Shown: piece by piece, positions 18,281-27,394 of the stretch
How the letters are laid out: each line of letters opens with the position of its first letter
Numbering within the stretch: the first letter of the stretch is position 1
Assembly: GCF_019166065.1 (NCBI RefSeq)
Contig: NZ_JAHTBN010000007.1
Coordinates: 163,482 to 227,481 of the forward strand
DNA length: 64,000 nucleotides
Direction of reading: 5' to 3'
Source: Candidimonas humi
GTDB taxonomy: Bacteria > Pseudomonadota > Gammaproteobacteria > Burkholderiales > Burkholderiaceae_B
Program-made: the position numbers and the translations under genes
The notes under the pieces: model-generated
Told to the model about the DNA's origin: nothing
What the model saw: the letters and a program-made list of their open reading frames with translations, nothing else
The model's database searches: none

Positions 18281-18537
18281 GTGAAGCACCTCGTCGAAGT
18301 GGGTGTAGGTGCGCATATCTTGAGGCGCGTCCCGCATCGGCGCAAGCTGCCGCAAGCCCGGCTTGACATTTTTTTTGCAACAGAATTTGAAGCGCGCTCT
18401 ATATTTCTTATAAATATATATAAATAACTAAAAATAATTATAATAGCGTGGGCCGAAACTTCCCAGGAACCGGTAACGCTTATGCTCTCAACCCCCGAAC
18501 GCAGCCCCGCCACCCCATCCAAAGCAGGAGCCCGGCC

Positions 18538-19347
18538 ATGCCGCTGGTAATGCCTTTGGGCGCGGCAATCGGCCTGATGATGGGGCTGACCGGGGCGGGC
18601 GGCGGCATACTCGCGGTGCCGGCGCTGGTGATGGGCCTGGGCCTGAGCATGACGTCGGCCGCGCCGATAGCGCTGGCCGCGGTCGGCATCTCGGCCGCCG
18701 TGGGCGCGCTCGACGGCCTGAACCGGCGCATCGTGCGCTACAAGGCCGCCGCCTTGATGGCCGTGCTGGGCACGCTGTGCTCGCATGCGGGCATCGGGCT
18801 CGCCCACATCATTCCCGACACTGTCCTTACGGCGCTGTTCAGCGCAGTGATGCTGATCGTGTCCGTGCGCATGCTGCGGCGTGCGACCGCGCAAGGCGCC
18901 GGCCCGCTGCTGCGCGCCGACCGGCCCTGCATGCTCAACCCGGCTACCGGACGGCTGCACTGGACGCGGCGATGCGCCGGCACGCTGGCCGGCATCGGCG
19001 CCACCGCCGGGCTATTCGCCGGCATGCTCGGCGTGGGCGGGGGCTTCGTGATCGTGCCCGCCTTCCGGCGCTATACCGATATCGACATGCACGGCATCGT
19101 CGCGACCTCGCTGATGGTGATTGCCCTGATCTCGCTGGCCACGGTAGGCAGCGTGCTGCTGCACGGCACCCGCATCCCCGAAATAGGCTGGGTCTTCGTG
19201 GGATCGGCGGTGGTGGGCATGATCGCCGGGCGCGCCGGCGCGCGCCATGTGCAGCCGCGCTTGCTGCAAATCGCATTTGCCCTCATCGCCGCCCTGGTGG
19301 CCGTGATCCTCGCCGTCCGCGTCGCCTGGCCTGGGCTGCTGGGCTGA
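18538..19347 (+). CDS. TauE/SafE family sulfite/organosulfonate exporter
   Basis: This 269-residue inner-membrane protein has about eight hydrophobic segments and the two inverted-repeat signatures of TauE/SafE: GLTGAGGGILAVPALV near residue 15 and GMLGVGGGFVIVPAF near residue 163. The family exports small anions such as sulfite or sulfoacetate. The ATG at 18538 has AGGAG upstream. The preceding 120 bp are very AT-rich (18370-18445) and probably hold the promoter. It is convergent with the NahR-type regulator and not obviously part of the salicylate pathway. Confidence 0.8.
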   Translation: MPLVMPLGAAIGLMMGLTGAGGGILAVPALVMGLGLSMTSAAPIALAAVGISAAVGALDGLNRRIVRYKAAALMAVLGTLCSHAGIGLAHIIPDTVLTALFSAVMLIVSVRMLRRATAQGAGPLLRADRPCMLNPATGRLHWTRRCAGTLAGIGATAGLFAGMLGVGGGFVIVPAFRRYTDIDMHGIVATSLMVIALISLATVGSVLLHGTRIPEIGWVFVGSAVVGMIAGRAGARHVQPRLLQIAFALIAALVAVILAVRVAWPGLLG

Positions 19348-19413
19348 TCCTGAAGGCGTCGGACTGCCGCGCGCGCGGCAAGCCGGCGCCGGCACGGCCC
19401 GAGCCGCCACGGC

Positions 19414-20316
19414 TCAGAACGAAAAAGATTCCGAGATCAGCCGGCGCAGCCACTGGTTGCCGGGCTCGCGGTGGTTCCTGCCGTGCCAGAGCTGGCGGAT
19501 GACGATCTCGGGCAAGCGGATGGGGCAAGGCGCGAAGACCAGGCCGAAGGGCTTGAGCGTGCTTTCGGCATAGGCCTGGGGCACCACCGCGATCATGTCG
19601 GTGCTCTGCAATATATGGCCGACCGCCACGAAATGCGGCACGCTCAAGCGGGGCCCGTCGGTGAGGCCGGCGCGGCGCAGCGTCGCGTCCACGGTTCCGT
19701 GCCCGGTGCCGGCGGCGACGATGGCCACACGCTCGGCCGCCTTGAACTCCTTCAGGCCGAAACCGCCCGCCGCCAAGCGGTGCCCGCGGCGGAATACGCA
19801 CACGTAACGCTGGCGGAACAAGCGGCGCTGGAAGAAGCCGTGGCGCAGGTCGGGCAGGAAGCCGATGGCCAGGTCCACCTGGCCGCTTTCCATTTCGCTG
19901 CGCAGGCTGATGGTGGTGTCGCGCACCGTGCTGACAGACACCCCGGGCGCCAGGCGCGCGAGACGTTTCATGAGTTCGGGCAGGAAATAGATTTCGCCGA
20001 TATCGGACATGGCGATCGTGAAATTGCGCGTGCTGGTGGCCGGCTGGAATGACGCCGGGCCCGCCAGCGATGCACTCAACGTGCCCAGCGCCTGATCTAT
20101 CGAGCCCGACAGTTCCTCGGCATAGTGCGTGGGCGCCATGCCGCGCGAAACCCTGACGAACAGCTCGTCGTCCAGGGCAAGGCGCAGCCGCCGCAGCGCG
20201 TTGCTTACTGCCGACTGCGACAGCCCGAGCGCTTCGCCGGCCCGCGATACGCTGCGCAAGCGATACAGCTCGTTGAACACGAGCAGCAGGTTGAGGTCCA
20301 GGTCCTTGAGGTCCAT
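19414..20316 (-). CDS. NahR/NagR-type LysR regulator of the salicylate hydroxylase genes
   Basis: This 300-residue LysR protein has an N-terminal winged HTH (DLNLLLVFNELYRLRSVSRAGEALGLSQSAVSNALRRLR region, residues 6-45). Its effector domain resembles NahR, the salicylate-responsive activator: FTIAMSDIGEIYFLPELM, STVRDTTISL, and VPHFVAVGHILQSTD. It is divergent from the nagGH-like genes and a dyad lies between them, so activation of these genes by salicylate is a strong inference. Confidence 0.85.
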   Translation of the reverse strand: MDLKDLDLNLLLVFNELYRLRSVSRAGEALGLSQSAVSNALRRLRLALDDELFVRVSRGMAPTHYAEELSGSIDQALGTLSASLAGPASFQPATSTRNFTIAMSDIGEIYFLPELMKRLARLAPGVSVSTVRDTTISLRSEMESGQVDLAIGFLPDLRHGFFQRRLFRQRYVCVFRRGHRLAAGGFGLKEFKAAERVAIVAAGTGHGTVDATLRRAGLTDGPRLSVPHFVAVGHILQSTDMIAVVPQAYAESTLKPFGLVFAPCPIRLPEIVIRQLWHGRNHREPGNQWLRRLISESFSF

Positions 20317-20326
20317 GCGGCGATAG

Positions 20327-20343
20327 TATCACCAGCAGTGATA
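20327..20343. promoter_or_regulatory. LysR-type dyad between the NahR-like regulator and nagG
   Basis: The arms TATCAC and GTGATA surround CAGCA, about 10 bp from the regulator ATG and 87 bp upstream of nagG. The half sites resemble the TCAC/GTGA pattern known for NahR sites. Confidence 0.6.
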
Positions 20344-20429
20344 GTTTTTATTTACATAGTTCCATTTATAAATATCCAGGCTTCGTGCATGATGTGCCGA
20401 GAACATCGAACATAAAACCGGAGACCTCC

Positions 20430-21689
20430 ATGAGCCAGCCTCTCGACGGCCCCTCTACCGCACGCCGCTGGAACGGCGAGGGCACGAGCCGAACCCCTTT
20501 CTGGGCCTATACCGACGATTCCTTGTACCGCCGCGAACTCGAGCGGTTCTTCTATTCGGGCCACTGGAACTATGTGGGCCTGGAAGCCGAAATACCGCAA
20601 GCCGGCGACTTCAAGCGCACCACCATCGGCGAACGCTCGGTCATCCTGGTGCGCGCCGAAGACGGCGGGATCCACGTCGTCGAAAACGTCTGCGCCCACC
20701 GCGGCGTGCAGTTCTGCCGCGAGCGCTACGGCAACCGCAAGGACTTCACCTGTCCGTATCATCAATGGAACTACGACCTCAAGGGCAATCTGCTGGGCGT
20801 CCCTTTTCGCCGCGGCGTCAAACAGAACGGCAAGGTCAACGGCGGCATGCCCGCCGACTTCGACCCTAAAGACCATGGCCTGAACCAGCTCGCGGTGGCA
20901 GTGCGCAACGGCGTGGTGTTCGCCTCCTTCGACCACGGCATCGAAGCGCTGGAAGACTATCTGGGCCCCACCATCCTGGAATATTTCGACAGGGTCTTCG
21001 ACGGCCGCAAACTCACCATTCTCGGCTACAGCCGGCAGCGCATTCCGGGCAACTGGAAGCTCATGCAGGAAAACATCAAAGACCCCTACCATCCGGGCCT
21101 GTTGCATACCTGGTTCGTGACCTTCGGCTTGTGGCGCGCCGACAATCAGTCCGAACTGAAGATGGACGCGCACTTCCGCCACGCCGCCATGATTTCCACG
21201 CGGGGCACGGGCGGCAAGGGCGCGGTGACGGCGGGGGTTTCCAGTTTCAAGGAACAGATGAGCCTGCACGACGACCGCTTGCTCGACGTGGTGCAGGAAC
21301 CCTGGTGGCGCGGCCCGACCGCGGTCATGCTTACGCTGTTTCCGAGCGTCATCATCCAGCAGCAAGTGAACTCGGTATCCACTCGCCACATCCAGCCCAG
21401 CGGCGCCGATTCCTTCGATTTCGTCTGGACCCATTTCGGCTTCGAGGAAGACTCCCCGGAAATGACGCGGCGCCGGCTGCGCCAGGCCAATCTGTTCGGG
21501 CCCGGGGGCTTCGTCTCGGCCGACGACGGCGAGGTCATCGAGTTCTCGCAGGACGGTTTCCGCCAGAAGCCCGAGCACAGCACCATCGCGGAACTGGGCG
21601 GACGCGGCGTGGAGAACACCGACCACATGGTCACCGAGACCCTGATACGCGGCATGTACGACTATTGGCGCAAAGTGATGGAGCAGTGA
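20430..21689 (+). CDS. nagG: Salicylate 5-hydroxylase, large oxygenase subunit (NagG-like)
   Basis: This 419-residue ring-hydroxylating oxygenase alpha subunit would bind salicylate at the mononuclear iron and hydroxylate it to gentisate. The Rieske cluster ligands are Cys88, His90, Cys108 and His111. The catalytic iron segment ENIKDPYHPGLLH supplies His221 and His226, with Asp218 as the likely bridge to the neighbouring Rieske centre. From memory of NagG of Ralstonia sp. U2, the FWAYT, RRGVKQ(N/D)GKVNGGMP and VIIQQQVNSVSTRHIQP regions agree closely. The ATG at 20430 follows CCGGAGA. Anthranilate or other benzoate-type monooxygenases are alternatives, but less likely given the NahR-type regulator. 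Confidence 0.88.
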   Translation: MSQPLDGPSTARRWNGEGTSRTPFWAYTDDSLYRRELERFFYSGHWNYVGLEAEIPQAGDFKRTTIGERSVILVRAEDGGIHVVENVCAHRGVQFCRERYGNRKDFTCPYHQWNYDLKGNLLGVPFRRGVKQNGKVNGGMPADFDPKDHGLNQLAVAVRNGVVFASFDHGIEALEDYLGPTILEYFDRVFDGRKLTILGYSRQRIPGNWKLMQENIKDPYHPGLLHTWFVTFGLWRADNQSELKMDAHFRHAAMISTRGTGGKGAVTAGVSSFKEQMSLHDDRLLDVVQEPWWRGPTAVMLTLFPSVIIQQQVNSVSTRHIQPSGADSFDFVWTHFGFEEDSPEMTRRRLRQANLFGPGGFVSADDGEVIEFSQDGFRQKPEHSTIAELGGRGVENTDHMVTETLIRGMYDYWRKVMEQ

Positions 21690-21690
21690 G

Positions 21691-22161
21691 ATGGACTTCG
21701 ACACCTACTATTCGGTCGTGGCGCTCTATGCGGAATACGCGTCTGCACTGGACGACCGGCGCTGGGACGCATGGCCCGAATTCTTCGTCGACGATTGCGT
21801 CTACAAGGTGCAGCCGCGCGAAAACTACGATCGCGGCTTCCCATTGGCCACGCTGTCGTTCGAAAGCAAGGACATGCTGAAAGATCGCATCTACGGCGCC
21901 ACCGAAACCATATTCCACGAACCCTATTACCAGCGCCACGTGGTGGGGCTGCCGAAAATCGGCAAGATCGACGCGCAGCACATCGAATCGCAGGCCAACT
22001 ACTCGGTATTCCGCACCCGCAGCGACGGCGTGTCCACCGTCTACAACGTGGGCCGCTACATCGACGTCATCCGGCGCGGCCCGCAAGGGCTGAAGTTCCA
22101 ATCCCGGCTGTGCATCTTCGATACCGAGATGATTCCCAATTCCCTGATCTATCCGATATGA
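21691..22161 (+). CDS. nagH: Salicylate 5-hydroxylase, small oxygenase subunit (NagH-like)
   Basis: This 156-residue beta subunit has the cone-shaped SnoaL/NTF2-like fold of ring-hydroxylating dioxygenase small subunits; it carries no cofactor and supports the alpha trimer. [29 protein letters not shown] is the usual N-terminal pattern of the family. It starts 1 bp after the nagG stop, indicating coupled translation, and is followed after 7 bp by the ferredoxin. Confidence 0.85.
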   Translation: MDFDTYYSVVALYAEYASALDDRRWDAWPEFFVDDCVYKVQPRENYDRGFPLATLSFESKDMLKDRIYGATETIFHEPYYQRHVVGLPKIGKIDAQHIESQANYSVFRTRSDGVSTVYNVGRYIDVIRRGPQGLKFQSRLCIFDTEMIPNSLIYPI

Positions 22162-22168
22162 GCCCGAC

Positions 22169-22483
22169 ATGAACGAAGACTGGATCGCAGCCATCGCCGC
22201 CGACGAGGTGCCCGAAGACGACGTCACCGCGGTAGAGGTGGCGGGCAAGGATATTGCCTTCTACAAAACCGAAGGCCGGTATTACGCCACCGACAACCTC
22301 TGTACCCACGGCCATGCCAGGCTGTGCGACGGCTTCCTGTATGGCCACGAGATCGAGTGCCCGCTGCACCAGGGCCGCTTCGACATCCGCGACGGCCGCC
22401 CGTTGTGCGCGCCGGTCAGCGCGCCGATCAAGGCCTACGCCGTCAAGGTGGAAAACGGCCAGGTGCTGGTGAACTTGGCCTGA
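22169..22483 (+). CDS. nagAb: Rieske [2Fe-2S] ferredoxin of the ring-hydroxylating oxygenase (NagAb-like)
   Basis: This 104-residue soluble ferredoxin passes electrons from a reductase to the NagGH oxygenase. Cluster ligands are Cys45, His47, Cys64 and His67 in [12 protein letters not shown] and CPLHQGRFD. It is the third gene of a tight operon. The matching NADH-ferredoxin reductase (NagAa type) is not in the window, so electron supply must come from elsewhere. A perfect hairpin follows 8 bp after the stop. Confidence 0.88.
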   Translation: MNEDWIAAIAADEVPEDDVTAVEVAGKDIAFYKTEGRYYATDNLCTHGHARLCDGFLYGHEIECPLHQGRFDIRDGRPLCAPVSAPIKAYAVKVENGQVLVNLA

Positions 22484-22491
22484 GGCCTCGC

Positions 22492-22516
22492 CTACGCCAT
22501 GCGGGGCATGGCGTAG
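22492..22516 (+). terminator. Perfect 11-bp hairpin after the ferredoxin gene
   Basis: CTACGCCATGC and GCATGGCGTAG pair perfectly around GGG. No T-tract follows (AATGCCTG), so it may be an attenuator or 3'-end stabiliser between nagGH-ferredoxin and the MFS gene rather than a full terminator. Confidence 0.5.
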
Positions 22517-22582
22517 AATGCCTGATTTGGTCGTTGCGGCATACGCGCAATCCGGACCGCGCGACGACAGGAAGGCACATCA

Positions 22583-23701
22583 TTGAGCGACGCTCCCGTC
22601 CAGACCACAGACAAGAACTCCCGCTACGCCTCGCTGGTGCTCGGCATGTCGCTGCCCGCCGACACTGTGTTGTATCTGGTGCTGCCGCTGTACGCGGACC
22701 AATTCGGCATCACACTGGCCGAAGCCGGCATACTGCTGGCGGCCAACCGGCTGATACGCATCGCCGGCTACAGCACCGTGGCCAGGCTCTACGGCAAGCA
22801 TGGCGACCGCGCCTCCTGCACGCTGGCCGCGGCGGCCGCGGCGGTTTGCGCGGCCGGCTATGCCGCCTGCTCGGGCTTCTGGGCATTGCTGGTGTTCCGC
22901 CTGCTGTGGGGCCTGTCGTACGCGGCGCTGAATCTTTCCACCCAGGCGCTGGCCACCGCCGAGCTGGCGGGCGCGGCGCGCCGCACGGGCCAGTCGCGCG
23001 CGCTGATTGCGCTGGGCCCCATGCTGGCGCTGCCGCTGTCGGCGGTCTCGGCGGAACACTTCACGCCGCGCCCCTTCTTTCTGATCCTGGCCGTCGTGGC
23101 CCTGTGCGCAGTGCCGGTCGCGCTGCGCCTGCCCGCCGGCCAAGGCCATATCAAGCCCCGTGAACGGCGCTTCAGGCTGCCCGGCGCGCTCGACATCTGG
23201 TCTTTTGTCGAGGGGCTGGTGCTCGACGGGCTGTTCATCGTCGGCCTGTCTTTCCTGGGCCGGAGCATCGCCCCGACCGGCGCAGTAGTCATCGCCGGCC
23301 TGCTGCTGGGCCTGCGCTACCTGGCGGAAATCATGCTCAGCCCCGTGGGCGGCCACGCCGCCGAGAAATACGGCGCCGAGCGCATGCTGGTCACCTTGTC
23401 GGTGACGACCTCGGTGGCGCTGGTGGGCTTCGGCGCGGGCTGGCTGTGGGCCTGCGCCGCGGCGGTCGTGGTGCTGCGCGCGCTGCAACTGCCGCTCATC
23501 GCCCCCATCGTCGCCCAACGCTATCCGGGCTCGCAGCGCGTACACGCGCTGGCCACGCGTGCGATATGGCGCGACATCGGCGCCGGCGTCGGCCCTATGA
23601 TGGCCGGCGTATTGCTGCCGGTGACTTCGTCGCTGCTGCTGTATGGCACCGCCGCGGCATGCCTGGCGGCCTCCGCGCTGGCCTGTCGCAGCCGGCGCTA
23701 A
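22583..23701 (+). CDS. MFS transporter downstream of the salicylate hydroxylase genes
   Basis: This 372-residue membrane protein has about 11-12 hydrophobic segments and the MFS motif-A-like loop RLYGKHGDRA after the second segment. It starts with a TTG preceded by AGGAAGG; no ATG gives a better N-terminus. It is in line with the nagGH-ferredoxin genes, about 100 bp further and separated by a hairpin. Transport of an aromatic acid is possible, but the sequence does not look like the AAHS aromatic acid family, so substrate and direction are open. Confidence 0.75.
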   Translation: MSDAPVQTTDKNSRYASLVLGMSLPADTVLYLVLPLYADQFGITLAEAGILLAANRLIRIAGYSTVARLYGKHGDRASCTLAAAAAAVCAAGYAACSGFWALLVFRLLWGLSYAALNLSTQALATAELAGAARRTGQSRALIALGPMLALPLSAVSAEHFTPRPFFLILAVVALCAVPVALRLPAGQGHIKPRERRFRLPGALDIWSFVEGLVLDGLFIVGLSFLGRSIAPTGAVVIAGLLLGLRYLAEIMLSPVGGHAAEKYGAERMLVTLSVTTSVALVGFGAGWLWACAAAVVVLRALQLPLIAPIVAQRYPGSQRVHALATRAIWRDIGAGVGPMMAGVLLPVTSSLLLYGTAAACLAASALACRSRR

Positions 23702-23794
23702 TCAATCTACGCCAATATTCTCTTCGCCAATCTTCGCGGCAACGCTATCCGCAGCAGGCGATGCGGGGCCGCAAAATTGCGGCTCGCCCGCTCG

Positions 23795-25336
23795 TCAATG
23801 CCGTTCGTCGCGGCGGCCGTGCCCGCCGCCCCCGCGATTGCCATGGCCGCCTTCGGGCCTGTGCATGGCGGGCGGATGATTCGCCGCGGGCCGCGGCGCG
23901 GCAGCGCCGCGCTCGGGGCCACGATGGGGAGCCTGCATGCCGCCATGCGCAGCCGGGCCTTGCGGACGCGCCTGTGGACGTGCCTGCGGGGCAGGGCCGC
24001 GCATGGCCGGCCCGCCCGGACGAGCCTGAGGCGCGGCGGGAGCAGGCCTCGCGGCCGGAGCCGGGCCGCGCGCGGGCGGAACATGCGCAGCGCCCGAAGG
24101 ACGGCCGGACGGAGGCTGTCCACCCGGGGGCCGGCCTCCGGGAGCCGCAGAGGGACGCGACCCCGGAGCTTGCGCGCCGGGAGGCCGCGGCCCTTGGCCC
24201 TGGGGCCCAGGACCATGCGCGCCTGGGCCTTGCGGGCCGTGACCCTGCGGGCCGCGTGGCGGCTGCGGGCCATGGCCTTGCGGCCCACGCGGAGGCTGCG
24301 GACCATGGCCTTGCGGGCCGGGGCCATGCCCGGGAAGCGGCGGCCTGCCTGCCGGCCCGGCCGGGCCGTGACCCCCATGGAATGCCGGGCCGCCGGGGCG
24401 GCCGTAGCGTTCGTGCAGCGCCGGATTGCCGTAGCGCGCGCCGCGCCTGTGCTCCGGACGATGCACCCAGTTCGGGCTCACGATGTGCGCATGGTTGTAG
24501 CGGTTGTAGCGCTTCACATCCACACGCACGACACGGCGATGCCAGTCCATATGGCCCCACAGCGCATGCCCGACCATCAGCCCCGCCCCGAAGGAAATGA
24601 ACACCCCCGGCGGCGGCACGAAACGCGGCGGATGCCAGTAGAACGGGCGATACGCAGGATAAGGCCAGGCGCCGTACACGACGAGAGGATCGTAAACGGG
24701 CACGTACACGAGCTCGGGCTGAGCCGGCAGGATCTGGATGACGGGACTCGGGCCCGGCACCACCTGCACCGTCTGCTGGGCCGTCGACTGCAGATGGCCG
24801 GCCGCCTGGGCCCGCGCGCGCAGCCGCTGCACCGCGCTCATCAAATCCGCCTGCTGCGACAGGAAAGCCTCGCCGAGCTGCTGCGTCCAGTCGAGCCGGT
24901 CGTTCATCATCTGCAACACGTCGGGAAACGCCGCGAGCGACTGGACGCTGGGGTCCCAAGGCGAGTTCTGCATGGCCAGCGACAGTTGCTGGTCGGACAT
25001 CTGGCGCGGCTGCGTCGCGCGCCAGCGCTGGGCCTCGACGACCTCCAGCGGATACGTGGAGGCCATGAGCACTTGCGACAGCAATGAATCAGGGTACAGC
25101 GCGATCGGCGCCACCAATTGTTCAAGCTGGGCTGGGCTCAGGGCCGGCGGTGGCGGCGCTTCCTGGGCGCGGGGCGCAGCGAGCGGCGCCAGGCAAACCA
25201 GCAAGGCGAAGATGCGCGCCCAGGCGGCGAAATCGGCCGCAAGCCGGCGGTGCAATCCGCGCAAGACTCGACCGGCCGCCGCGACACCGCGGCCCGGCAC
25301 CAGGCCCTCGGCACTATATGCGCTGATCATATTCAT
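23795..25336 (-). CDS. DUF3300 protein with long Pro/Gly/Gln-rich tail
   Basis: This exported protein of about 513 residues has an N-terminal hydrophobic segment (about 41-58, ending APRAQ), then a DUF3300 domain (about 65-290). The domain contains LVAPIALYPDSLLSQVLMAS, AQRWR, the SPWDPSVQSLAAFPDVLQMM region and YVPVYDPLVVYGAW. The last ~200 residues are low-complexity, with three near-copies of QGHGPQPPRGP and many PGG/ARP units. DUF3300 has no known enzymatic role that I can state; the tail suggests a cell-envelope or extracellular location. I chose the ATG at 25336 because GGAG lies 7 bases upstream. Confidence 0.75.
   Translation of the reverse strand: MNMISAYSAEGLVPGRGVAAAGRVLRGLHRRLAADFAAWARIFALLVCLAPLAAPRAQEAPPPPALSPAQLEQLVAPIALYPDSLLSQVLMASTYPLEVVEAQRWRATQPRQMSDQQLSLAMQNSPWDPSVQSLAAFPDVLQMMNDRLDWTQQLGEAFLSQQADLMSAVQRLRARAQAAGHLQSTAQQTVQVVPGPSPVIQILPAQPELVYVPVYDPLVVYGAWPYPAYRPFYWHPPRFVPPPGVFISFGAGLMVGHALWGHMDWHRRVVRVDVKRYNRYNHAHIVSPNWVHRPEHRRGARYGNPALHERYGRPGGPAFHGGHGPAGPAGRPPLPGHGPGPQGHGPQPPRGPQGHGPQPPRGPQGHGPQGPGAHGPGPQGQGPRPPGAQAPGSRPSAAPGGRPPGGQPPSGRPSGAAHVPPARGPAPAARPAPAAPQARPGGPAMRGPAPQARPQARPQGPAAHGGMQAPHRGPERGAAAPRPAANHPPAMHRPEGGHGNRGGGGHGRRDERH
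24190..24330. repeat. Tandem degenerate repeats encoding the Pro/Gly/Gln tail
   Basis: About 33-bp units containing CCATGGCCTTGCGG recur in this stretch and encode the QGHGPQPPRGP copies of the DUF3300 protein. Such GC-rich coding repeats can expand or contract. Confidence 0.6.
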
Positions 25337-25600
25337 CTGCATGCTCCACAATCCGGCCACCGTAATTCGACCATCCGGCGGCGGCACGTCATGCGGCGTG
25401 CGAGGCCTGCGGCCACCGGCGCTCCGGGGCCGCGCAATACGACCCCGCCTTAGAATCAGACCACACTGGCAGCGCCGGGTTCGGCTCGCGAAATGGGGCG
25501 AAACATATTTGGTTCGTTCCCCATTCATGCATCGGCGCGGCGCGCCGCTATCATAAGCCATGAGGCCGAAGCGGCGCGCTCCCATGCACGAATTGACACC

Positions 25601-26038
25601 CTAACCGGTGACCTTGCAGTCCTTGGCTAGGATATTGTGGGTTACGGACGCATTCTGGCCGCTCGCACCGGGCTGCTGAGTGTCCTGGGTCAGCATACTG
25701 CCGTTGGCATGCGAGGTATCTTCACGCGAGAACTTTTCCGTGGCCCAGGTATAGCCATTCCCGGCAAAGGTGTCTCCAACCATGTCGGTCTTGCTGCCGG
25801 TGTCGCGCGTCAGGTCGATGGCCTGGTTGTTGTATATCAACTTGGCCGTGACCGGGTCCGAGCCCTGGAACGTGTACTGCACATCCAGCGCTTGCTGCCC
25901 ATGGCTGCCGCACTGATAGTGCACTGTCTTCTGCGACAGTTCCTGGGGCTTCATGTCATGGCCGGGGGCGGCGCAGGCCGCCAGGCCGGCGCACAGGGAT
26001 GCGGCGGCGATACAAGTCAGGGGGCGGGTGATCATCAT
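25601..26038 (-). CDS. Small lipoprotein, MliC-like C-type lysozyme inhibitor fold
   Basis: This protein of about 145 residues has a lipoprotein signal with lipobox LAAC, so the mature N-terminal Cys would be acylated. The remaining domain has the pattern VHYQCGSHGQQALDVQYTF...AKLIYNNQAIDLT...GNGYTWATEKFS, which looks like the MliC/PliC fold that protects the cell wall by inhibiting C-type lysozyme. The resemblance is by pattern only. I chose the ATG at 26038, with AAGGA 7 bases upstream; an ATG at 26053 would add five residues. The GC content is lower than that of its neighbours. Confidence 0.6.
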   Translation of the reverse strand: MMITRPLTCIAAASLCAGLAACAAPGHDMKPQELSQKTVHYQCGSHGQQALDVQYTFQGSDPVTAKLIYNNQAIDLTRDTGSKTDMVGDTFAGNGYTWATEKFSREDTSHANGSMLTQDTQQPGASGQNASVTHNILAKDCKVTG

Positions 26039-26436
26039 CTGTATATCCTTCATAAAATCCAGGCGACAGCGCCTGCTCCTCGAATTTTTATAGCATCCGC
26101 TACCTGCCCCCCTTGTAAGCAAAAGTGCATCTGCACACCCTTCGCCGCGTACGGCGCGGCCATACGGCAACGCACGTCCCCAACTCCACAAAGCGCGCCG
26201 CGCTACGCAACAAAAACGCACAAATACGTCACATGCGGCGTACACCGCGCTTACAACGGTAAAGTAATGACACCTGCCCACGCCACACTGCGGGCCATGG
26301 AATTCGCTCCTGCAGGCCCGCCGGAGAACGGGCTTCATGGCGGCAGCCGCGCTATCATTAGCCCGCCGGCCGCGGCAAGATTGCGAGCCGCGGAAACCGG
26401 CGCCGGCGCGCAAGCAGCCGCAACGAGGAGCCCATC
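26039..26436. other. Divergent intergenic region, lipoprotein / OCD family gene
   Basis: These ~400 bp hold no gene that I can support. A short hairpin CAGGCG-ACAG-CGCCTG (26060-26075) lies in the lipoprotein leader, and a TATAAA-like element on the minus strand lies just upstream of it. The right end has the GAGGAG that serves the TTG start at 26437. Confidence 0.4.
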
Positions 26437-27387
26437 TTGCAGATATACGACAGCCACTCCACGGCGGCCCGGCTGCCCTTCGACAAGCTGATACCGGCGC
26501 TCGCGCGGATGTTCCGCGAAGGCTGCATCGTCCCGCGGCGCCACAACCACGCGCTCGGCACCACGGCGTCCGGCGCGCACAACAGCCTGCTGATCATGCC
26601 GGCCTGGCGGGAAGCCGGGCATCTGGGCATCAAGCACGTCACGATCTTTCCCGACAACGGCAAGCGCGGCCTGCCGGGCCTGCACTCGACCTACACGCTG
26701 TTCGACGCCGCCAATGGCGTGCCGCTGGCCCTCATCGACGGCGACCAGATCACCACGCGCCGCACGGCGGCGGCATCGGCGCTGGCCGCATCCTATCTGG
26801 CGCGCCGCGACGCGCATACGCTGCTGGTCGTCGGCGCGGGCAATGTGGCCGCGCTGCTGGCTCCCGCCTACGCGGCGGTGCGGGACATCACCCGCGTGCT
26901 CGTATGGAACCGCAACCCCGCCAAGGCCGAAGCCCTGGTCCAGGAACTGAAACTGCAGGGCTTCGATGCCCATGCCGAGCCCGAACTGGAATCTGGTGTC
27001 AGGCAGGCCGACATCGTGAGCTGCGCCACCCTGTCCCAGGAACCACTGGTGCGCAGGGCTTGGCTACGGCCCGGAACGCACCTGGACCTGATCGGCAGTT
27101 TCCAGCCGTCCATGCGCGAAGCCGACGACGCGGCATTTGCGGACACTGCGGTATTCATCGACACGGAAGAAGCCCTGGACAAGGCCGGCGACCTGCTGTC
27201 GCCCATCGCCGCCGGCGTATTCGGCCGCGACCGCGTGCTGGCCACGCTGGAAGCGCTATGCCGGGATCAGCACCCCGGCCGGCGCAACGATGAAGAAATA
27301 ACCGTATACAAGGCCGTCGGCACGGCCCTCGAAGACCTGGCCGCCGCGACGCTGGTGTATGAAACCCAGCGCGCAGGCGCGGCCTGA
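26437..27387 (+). CDS. Ornithine cyclodeaminase / mu-crystallin family NAD(P)-dependent enzyme
   Basis: This 316-residue protein has the Rossmann motif VVGAGNVAALLAPAY near residue 130 and the C-terminal signature DEEITVYKAVGTALEDLAAATLVYE of the family. Members include ornithine cyclodeaminase, alanine dehydrogenase and delta1-pyrroline-2-carboxylate reductase. The lysine in HLGIKHVTIFPDN is the usual carboxylate-binding residue. In many members the Rossmann loop reads GAGxQAxxH; here QA is replaced by VA. The start is TTG, with CGAGGAG 6 bases upstream. It is alone on its strand, convergent with the NO reductase; the substrate cannot be assigned. Confidence 0.8.
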   Translation: MQIYDSHSTAARLPFDKLIPALARMFREGCIVPRRHNHALGTTASGAHNSLLIMPAWREAGHLGIKHVTIFPDNGKRGLPGLHSTYTLFDAANGVPLALIDGDQITTRRTAAASALAASYLARRDAHTLLVVGAGNVAALLAPAYAAVRDITRVLVWNRNPAKAEALVQELKLQGFDAHAEPELESGVRQADIVSCATLSQEPLVRRAWLRPGTHLDLIGSFQPSMREADDAAFADTAVFIDTEEALDKAGDLLSPIAAGVFGRDRVLATLEALCRDQHPGRRNDEEITVYKAVGTALEDLAAATLVYETQRAGAA

Positions 27388-27394
27388 ACAGGGC

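Noticed and set aside
18370..18445. AT-rich stretch with a TTGACA and T8 tract considered as a phase-variable promoter of tauE
   Set aside because: The distance from TTGACA to any TATAAT-like hexamer on the + strand is not 16-18 bp, and a single T tract is not evidence of phase variation.
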